Below, in pieces: positions 57,467 through 64,000 of a stretch of 64,000 nt of DNA. The position numbers were made by a program, and so were the translations under genes. Every line of letters begins with the position of its first letter. Position 1 is the stretch's first letter. Source of the stretch: Branchiostoma floridae (Eukaryota; Chordata; Leptocardii; Amphioxiformes; Branchiostomatidae). The notes under the pieces are model-generated. The model saw only the letters and a program-made list of their open reading frames with translations. It was not told where the DNA came from and made no database searches. The stretch lies in assembly GCF_000003815.2 (NCBI RefSeq), contig NC_049991.1, forward strand, positions 323,769-387,768, in the 5' to 3' direction.

Positions 57467-57639
57467 GCTGTGCGAACAATGCCTCCTTGAGTGCCATGAA
57501 TAGTCGCCGTTGTGATCGGAGTGATGTTGAGATGAACGGACCTGTTCAAAATCTGCAATGCAGTCTGTATACAACGTTTAACAATGCCTCTGTCGCTGAG
57601 TCACTTGTCTGTGGTCCGCTAATGGGGCCTGATATTTGA
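57467..57639 (+). CDS. TK1: Candidate alternative last exon of TK1
   Basis: It follows a good acceptor (T-rich tract, CCCCTTAG at 57459-57466) and continues, in the right phase, from the internal exon 7 donor at 56228. The resulting tail reads ...STSCANNASLSAMNSRRCDR and later GPVQNLQCS. Human TK1 ends with a very similar PQQILQCS, which supports homology. The isoform would be 283 aa. Still no KEN box. ATTAAA at about 57645 could be its poly(A) signal; the assembly gap starts at 57734. Confidence 0.5.
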
Positions 57640-57733
57640 TCAGATTAAATGAATGAAGTATGATATTCCTGAAATTGATGCAGTATATAATCAAATTATT
57701 GCTCTTACATTTTAACGTTGTATTACCAATTCA

Positions 57734-57833
57734 NNNNNNNNNNNNNNNNNNNNNNNNNNNNNNNNNNNNNNNNNNNNNNNNNNNNNNNNNNNNNNNNNNN
57801 NNNNNNNNNNNNNNNNNNNNNNNNNNNNNNNNN
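57734..57833. other. Assembly gap (100 N)
   Basis: Exactly 100 N, the conventional placeholder for a gap of unknown size. Confidence 0.99.
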
Positions 57834-57904
57834 TCTTGACTGTAAAAACATAACAGTTACATATAGCCTATCCCAGATTCCTTTGCGACTTAGTTAATAT
57901 TCAT

Positions 57905-58230
57905 TAGTAGGGTTTCCAGTCGCAACGCACATGCGTGCGGCGGTGGTGTTTTCCGTGCGTGTAGCGATTTTCGATTGATCGCCGTGTAAAATTGAGAAAG
58001 GCCTAGAACTTCAAACTTACCAGAATTGTAGTATGTAGTATGGAGGCCCTGGCAATGTAAAAATTTTAAGCAGGGGATAAAAGATTGTTGAGATATGGCC
58101 TTCGGGAAAATGCCTCGCGAGACGGGAAAGTCACTTCCGCGTTTACGTGTTCGAGCGCTCTGCGGGCATGGCGTTGCGTCAGCCTGATTTGCATCTCAGC
58201 CTTATTTGGAAGCAACCCATATATGGTAGG
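57905..58230. repeat. Dispersed repeat, direct copy at 60080-60355
   Basis: Both copies share TTTCCAGT near the start, GATTGATCGCC/CATTGATCGCC, AGTATGTA.TATGGAG, GCAGGGG.TAAA and GTCAGCCTGATTTGCA, in the same order and orientation. The spacing is about 2.2 kb. Confidence 0.8.
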
Positions 58231-61159
58231 ATTGGATAGACAAGAAAACAAGCTACAATTTGGTACGTGAAACTTTCTTGTACCGCAATTTTAAGGTGGT
58301 TTACCTCCAGTTTGCAAATTTAGATGGCATTTTTCACCATTGATGTCTTATTTTTTCAAAAAGTTGCATCCATGTGTGTAACAAGCGGTTTCTAAGCTTT
58401 AAAATGATGTATAACATGTGTAGGTTTGTTGTGAGTTAGCGATGTGAATGTTCAACATGTGCGACTCGCTCCGTGTGGTGTGCCGAGTCCGGGCCGTGAG
58501 TTACGGCCGTAGGACCCTGCATATAAATTTAGTTAGGCGGGTCCATAATTATCAAAATATTCTCGTTTCCATGTAAATAATTAGCGTATTGATATTCATT
58601 AAATTGTATACAGATAGCCTTTATAAGTGTAGATACATTGTATGTTCGGACACGTTTGTTTCAGGTTTGAGACGCAAAACTTTTGTTTTCTTTGTCACCA
58701 ACTTCATGAAAGGAAACATCATTTGTAAATGTGTCCAACGTGAGCATATTTACGTTGAGATGATCACTGAAGTTCAATTTTTACCTTGTAAGATCCAAAA
58801 AATCAATAACATAGCAAGTTGTGTTTGTTGTTGAATGTGATATCAAGGGCATAGAGGTTTTTGCTGATATTTCCAATGTTAAAAGTTTTCAGATTTGCAA
58901 GATGCTGCATTGGGAATAGCACCTGGAACATCATAGAAGAAATTGAGATGGCACAGAGGGAGAATTACAATGTATCAACCATTCAAAGCTGTGCAGCTTA
59001 GAAGAGGAGCTACCGAGTCTTTTCAAACATATGTTGTAATGTCAAAGAATTATCAATTGTTCAATAAACTTGAATAAACCAGTTACAAAGTCAGGTGGTC
59101 ATGGTTCATAGGTAATATTTTTATATACTTTTGGTCATCAGATGTCGTAAAAGTAGTATTTCCTGGTGAAATGTGATAGTTTTGATGGCAAATTTAGAAT
59201 TAGCATGTGCCAAACCCTTTAGTAGTAAGGTATGCTGATATTCAATGCTTATGGTCAGACTGTGAAAGGGAATAACTCAAGAAGGGGTTGACGGATCATC
59301 ATGATTATTGGTATGTAGATAGATTAAGTGATGCTTCATGTAATTAAATATTAATTATGCAAATCAGAAGCTAATTTGCATAATTGATGTGGAAATTATC
59401 TAAACTGTTTCTATTCTGTTATATTAAACATGTGATATTTGTCACTGAGATAGAGAAGAATGTTGATAGGTAATTTTTTATGTGGACTTATATAAGTGAC
59501 AGGTGCCGATGACCTTTGACCTTTTGAGATATGTTACAAATTAGTATTTTTGATTACACATAATCTCGTAACCATGTCTCTAGAATGTCTGCAATAAACT
59601 GTGTTAAGAGTCTACTACATATTTCCAATATCTGAAATATCTTAGTTATAGGATGAACAGTTTATTGATTATCGCTCTTCAAAAAGGGGTCATCTGGAAA
59701 TAATTGGCCACTTTTCCAGCTGTGCCATGCTGAAAAAACTTAATTTTCAGCAGGTTGACCTCACCTGTAGTGAAAGAAAAAGGCAAATAAACACCTTATC
59801 TTTACTTGATTGCTACAAAATACTACTTGGACTGTGCAGAAAAGAACTTTTGAGTGGCACAATGTTTTTACTTTCTTAATTATTGCTAATTAGAAATGCG
59901 ATTTTCACACCTGGCGCCACACCTGCGGACACCGCCCAGCAACTTTAAAGGGCCATATCTCTGGAACGGAAGGTCCGATTTTTGTTCTGTAACTTTTATT
60001 TTTCATAAATCAACACCCTCTATTAGGGAACACAAATGTTCTGATTCCCCTGGGTACAAAACAATTTCGACTGGAAACCCTATCATTAGTAGGATTTCCA
60101 GTGCGAAAATGGAAATTGCCACGATTTTTCATTGATCGCCCTGTATTATCGAAAAAGAACTGGACCTTCTAACTTACCAGATTTGTAGTATGTACTATGG
60201 AGACCGTGACAATGTAAAAATGTTAAAGCAGGGGTAAACGATTGCTGAGATATCATTTTCTGAAAAGTGCGCTATGATGCAGAGAAGTGACTTCCGGGTT
60301 CAGGGGTCACTACACAAATACCTCTGACGTCAGCCTGATTTGCAGAGCTACGGTCCGGGATCGAGTCCAGGGGAGGGTGATTTTAAATTGTTCTTGTTTC
60401 CTTTTTACATCCATTTAATATAAACAATAGTTTCAGCACATTCCAATAACTAGAAAAAAACCGTGTACACACGCAAACCTTGGCAAAATGCCAGCTTTTT
60501 TAAAGCACTTGTTTAAACTTCAGTCGAATATGGAAAGAAATATTTAGTACAAAGTTTGATTCAGTGAAAAGTGACACATTTACTTCAATGAAAGAAAGAA
60601 TAATAATATGAATTATGTCTAATTAAATGGATTTTTTTACTTTACCAACATCATCGTTATTATTGCAATTTATGACCAGCTATAATCATTTACATATTGC
60701 TAATTCAATATTGTCATAATATAAATAGGTAATAATATACACACACTACAAGGATGGAGGAGGTATGAAGTCATTGAACTCTTATAATAGTCCGGTTGGG
60801 CCTGCTTTTTGACATGTCTGAAACAAATCCCCTCCACTCCTCATGGCAAATTTGGTACAAAATACCACCAATCGCATAACTGATGAACATTTGCATAAAC
60901 ATGAAACACTTGGTTATTTTATCAAGTATTCTAGTACACAACTTGTACGTTCAGAGTCGTCTACACCCCCCCCCTACGTGTTATACAGGTTGACAGAACA
61001 CCACAGTTTCACAGAAAACAGGCCGATACTCGTGCACTCTTGAAAACACAAAACACTTGGTTATTTTACTCTAGTACAAAACACTTGGTTATTTTACTCT
61101 AGTACACAACTTGTACGTTCAAAGTCGTCTAAAACCCTTTTAAAGGGTAAAGAATGCTT

Positions 61160-61420
61160 CAAGTACTACAAACGGATTCTAATGCAACTTGAGGCTGTAT
61201 TATACATGTAGTCTGAAGATGCCACTGTTCGTAGATCTAGCTACTATTTTGCCACTAGAATATGATAGTATCATGTACTACTTACCATTTATCTGTACTT
61301 TGTGCATAGCCATGTCACCAGCTGGAATTACTACAGCCCTCCATTACACTGCTTCTCTGCCTCGAATTCAGGTGTCTTACCCTAGACTTCTCTGGAAATC
61401 CAGTACAGCCAAAGCCAAAC
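61160..61420 (+). mobile_element. LINE 3' tail, same family as 6145-6380
   Basis: ACAAACGGATTCTAATGCAA, TTCGTAGATCTAGCTACT, CTTACCATTTATCTGTA and TGCATAGCCAT.TCACCAGCT occur in the same order as at 6145-6290. Confidence 0.7.
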
Positions 61421-61479
61421 CTCTGCTTGGGAAGTACTGGTACATCCAACAGACCACAGAATGGTATCAAGGTCAATGT

Positions 61480-61930
61480 AATCTACAGACTCAAATTTTA
61501 AGAACCAAACTGCTACAATATGGACATTGGTGAGACCAGCCGACCACTAAAGGCAAGGTACAAAGAACATTGCAACCCAGTGCCAACGGCTGCTCTGCCA
61601 TTTTCATCATCATTCATCCTCGTGTGAGGTGGAGCAGACAAAGTTAGACCTCCAGAACAGCTTGTCTGTCATCGCAGAGAGTAGCCCTTGCCCTTCCAGC
61701 CCTGTTTCGTCCTCAATGAGTTCCTTAAGAGTTGTACTTGGGCGGCCGACCCTTCTCCTGTTCCATTTTCAACCACCTAAAACACAACCAGGGACACTCC
61801 TTCAACCTCCAATCCACCGATATCCTAGACCGTGAACACTGCTGGTTCGAACGGGGAGTTAGAGAGGCTATATATGAGAGAACGTACGATCCCACCCTAA
61901 ACAGGAAAGGGAGCTACGTTTGGAACTTTT
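61480..61930 (+). mobile_element. Penelope-like element fragment, GIY-YIG endonuclease end
   Basis: One frame reads YNMDIGETSRPLKARYKEHC (compare YIGETxRxLKxRxxEH of GIY-YIG domains). After frameshifts another reads NHLKHNQGHSFNL, then STDILDREHCWFERGVREAI and YERTYDPTLNRKGSY. The ILDREDxWFxRGVKEAIY tail is typical of Penelope-like retroelements. The frame breaks show it is inactive. Confidence 0.8.
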
Positions 61931-63902
61931 TGGCATTTCCCCCCCCCCCCCCCCCTCACAACAAAACATTCAGCTCCTGTAACTAAAACAACAGGAGCTA
62001 ATTGACTTATTTTCATCAAAGGGACGCTCCACTAGAGTATCATAATTCCTCAGAGAATAAATAATGTTAGAATAAAGTTTGTTTAGCCAAATATACAAAA
62101 GTTGAAGCTTAAATGTAAGGGGCACATTGTAGCAAACTAGTTTTTTTTCCCTGAGGACCCTTCCAATGCATTATGCACTTGTGGGGAGGACGTGTCTTTG
62201 ACCATGGGAACAGGTACCGGTTAGTACTTGTATAAATTTCGATACTCTGATGTTTTATGATAACTTTTTGAGTAGACTGTGTGCAAAAAAAGTCATCAGA
62301 ACATTGTGGGTCATTCTGTAGTAATGCCATTTATAAAAGTAGCCTTTTTAGAGCAGAATGGTCCATCAAAGTGTCCAAATCTCTGCATTCCAAGAGTCGC
62401 TTCAAACTTTTTGTGTACCTTCCTAAATGTCCAATAGTCACTCTCCTACTTTTGTTAGTTTTGGTGCCACCATTTTATGTTGGCCGACTTCCAACTCATC
62501 ATACTTAAGTGGCCAAATTTCCCCATCCTGAGATGAGATAGTCTTCAAACTTTTTTTGTATCTCTCTAAATGTGTGATTGTCACTTGACTGCTTTGTCAA
62601 GCTTATCCAGACTACCATAAGCAAGAAAGTGTGACGGAAGTCGCAAAATCATATACGGCGCGGTGAGGAGCTTGGCTTTAGAAAATAATATTGTCGAAAA
62701 GACACAAGGTTACTTAGCGAAAAGTCAGGTGCATTTGTATCCCAAAAAATATTGTCTACCAAAAAATAATGCTTCTGGAGTGGAATTTTATCTGTGTCTG
62801 TAGCTTTGTTTCACATTGAAATCCAATTTGTCTTCAGCTTGACTACAATGTCTTATCGGACATCTAAAATTGCCTTCATTCATAGAAAACTGCTGTATAA
62901 AAGACGAGTTTCTTCCAGATCACTACTTCAGTGTCACTGACGAAAACTAATGGATGATTTTGGGGATATCTTATTATCTGGACGTCTGACCTTCATGGAC
63001 GCAGTGCGTAACTGTTTTGTGGTGTTGGAAATTGAACTTACAACTTTGTACACAAACCAAATTCTGGCGAGAATGATTTGATATTAACTCAAATGCACTA
63101 GATGTAGTATGACTTGATGGTGAAAAATTCACCAGTCCTACAGGGCCTCTGCATGATCCTTTTCATTTGTCTGAACCACCTTCTCCAACTAAACCATTAT
63201 GTACATAAAGGTAAGTGAAAATGTCTGACTTGGGAGTTGTGCCCCATTCTTAATCAATCAATGATTACTTGCGGCCTCACAGAAGAATTTTGAACATACA
63301 GGGAACCAAATCTTGCTTATTCTTACCTGTGTAGTGCATTTGTCTATTATATGCATGAATTGAAATTATTATTATTACCTCTATTTAATTTCATTGAGGT
63401 TATGTGTTACCCTGCATTTGTATGAAAGTGTGTCTCTGTGTCAACAAGATAACTCAAGAACAGCTGGGTTAATCGGCTTCATACCTGGTGTGTAGGTGTG
63501 GTGTGATGAAAGTTGGAAATGATTTTGGGCCCCCTAGCAGCTTCCCTTGGTACAGCTGCGCAACCTCCAGTTTTGCTATCTTGGACTCTGAACAAGCTAT
63601 GGTCACGATTTTTAGGTGTTATATAGCTCTTGTGCTCGAGAAGAAATGGCATGAGTTTGGGCCCCTAGCTGCATATGAAATTATTGTTGCATAATCTTAG
63701 TTCATGCATATACATAAATACATACAAATCATACATACATACATGCATATAATTTTACATCAAATCCACATATTTGGCACTCCGTATGTGGACAATTTGG
63801 GCATGTCAGTTGAACCCATATTTTCTTACTACTTTATCTACAAAGAGTAGGGACTATGGTGCAGAGACAACACAAGACAGCACACTGTCCTTTTGACATG
63901 TA

Positions 63903-63908
63903 TTTATT
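63903..63908 (-). terminator. Candidate poly(A) signal for the gene entering at the right edge
   Basis: AATAAA on the minus strand, about 60 bases beyond the putative stop at 63967-63969. Confidence 0.45.
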
Positions 63909-63966
63909 TCTGGGCATGTCTTGGGCTCATGGCACACCCTCCACCAGAAGTAGGGAGGGTATTGAG

Positions 63967-64000
63967 TTAGTCTTCATCTTCCTCATCGTCCATGCCTCCA
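63967..64000 (-). CDS. Probable C-terminus of an unidentified gene (partial)
   Basis: The minus strand reads GGMDDEEDED followed by TAA, an acidic tail typical of chaperone-like or nuclear acidic proteins. A poly(A) signal follows. Eleven codons are not enough to name the family. Confidence 0.4.
   Translation of the reverse strand, partial: GGMDDEEDED

Larger units (their letters stand above)
57640..63966. other. Repeat-rich intergenic region
   Basis: Contains the gap, a duplicated 300-bp repeat (57905-58230 and 60080-60355), ATGCAAAT-bearing dispersed repeats (59340-59390, 63430-63690), a direct 28-bp duplication of AAAACACTTGGTTATTTTAC (61045-61105), a LINE tail, a Penelope-like fragment and a C17 run (61939-61955). 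I found no supported coding exon before 63967. Confidence 0.6.

Overview
This is animal nuclear DNA, most probably from a lancelet (amphioxus, Branchiostoma). The genes are split by GT-AG introns. Their proteins read closely against vertebrate orthologues of almost the same length, and the sequence between exons is packed with microsatellites, minisatellites, small inverted-repeat transposons and LINE/Penelope debris. There is one 100-base assembly gap. The species call is inference; the gene calls rest on exon-by-exon phase-consistent reconstruction.

Layout: 1-3739 (+) holds the 3' end of an unrecognised gene with an in-frame 33-bp coding repeat. 9400-17710 (-) is ALKBH5, the RNA m6A demethylase (4 coding exons, 387 aa). 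22454-37228 (+) is DRG2, a TRAFAC GTPase (14 exons, 364 aa). 39043-49481 (-) is CCDC96, a ciliary coiled-coil protein (13 exons, 609 aa). 49924-56257 (+), or to 57639 with an alternative last exon, is TK1, cytosolic thymidine kinase (7 exons, 235 aa). 57640-63966 is repeat-rich, with a Penelope-like fragment. 63967-64000 (-) is probably the acidic C-terminus of another gene.

Gene relations: ALKBH5 and DRG2 are head-to-head about 4.7 kb apart; the human orthologues are also near neighbours (17p11.2), so the linkage looks ancient. DRG2 and CCDC96 converge. CCDC96 and TK1 are divergent, with 442 bp between start codons; that interval carries an RFX X-box-like half on the CCDC96 side and CRE and E2F sites on the TK1 side.

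Most unusual: two DRG2 introns contain large minisatellites that appear to have grown out of the gene's own splice sites. In intron 4 the repeat unit includes the last 24 bases of exon 4 plus its 5' splice site (about 15 copies). In intron 13 the unit carries the 3' splice-site-like TTTCTGTAG and runs into the true acceptor (about 50 copies). Intron 5 holds a 1.74-kb element with perfect 33-bp terminal inverted repeats that carries its own CCAAT/TATA-like promoter and a 108-aa ORF with a canonical PCNA-binding (PIP) box.
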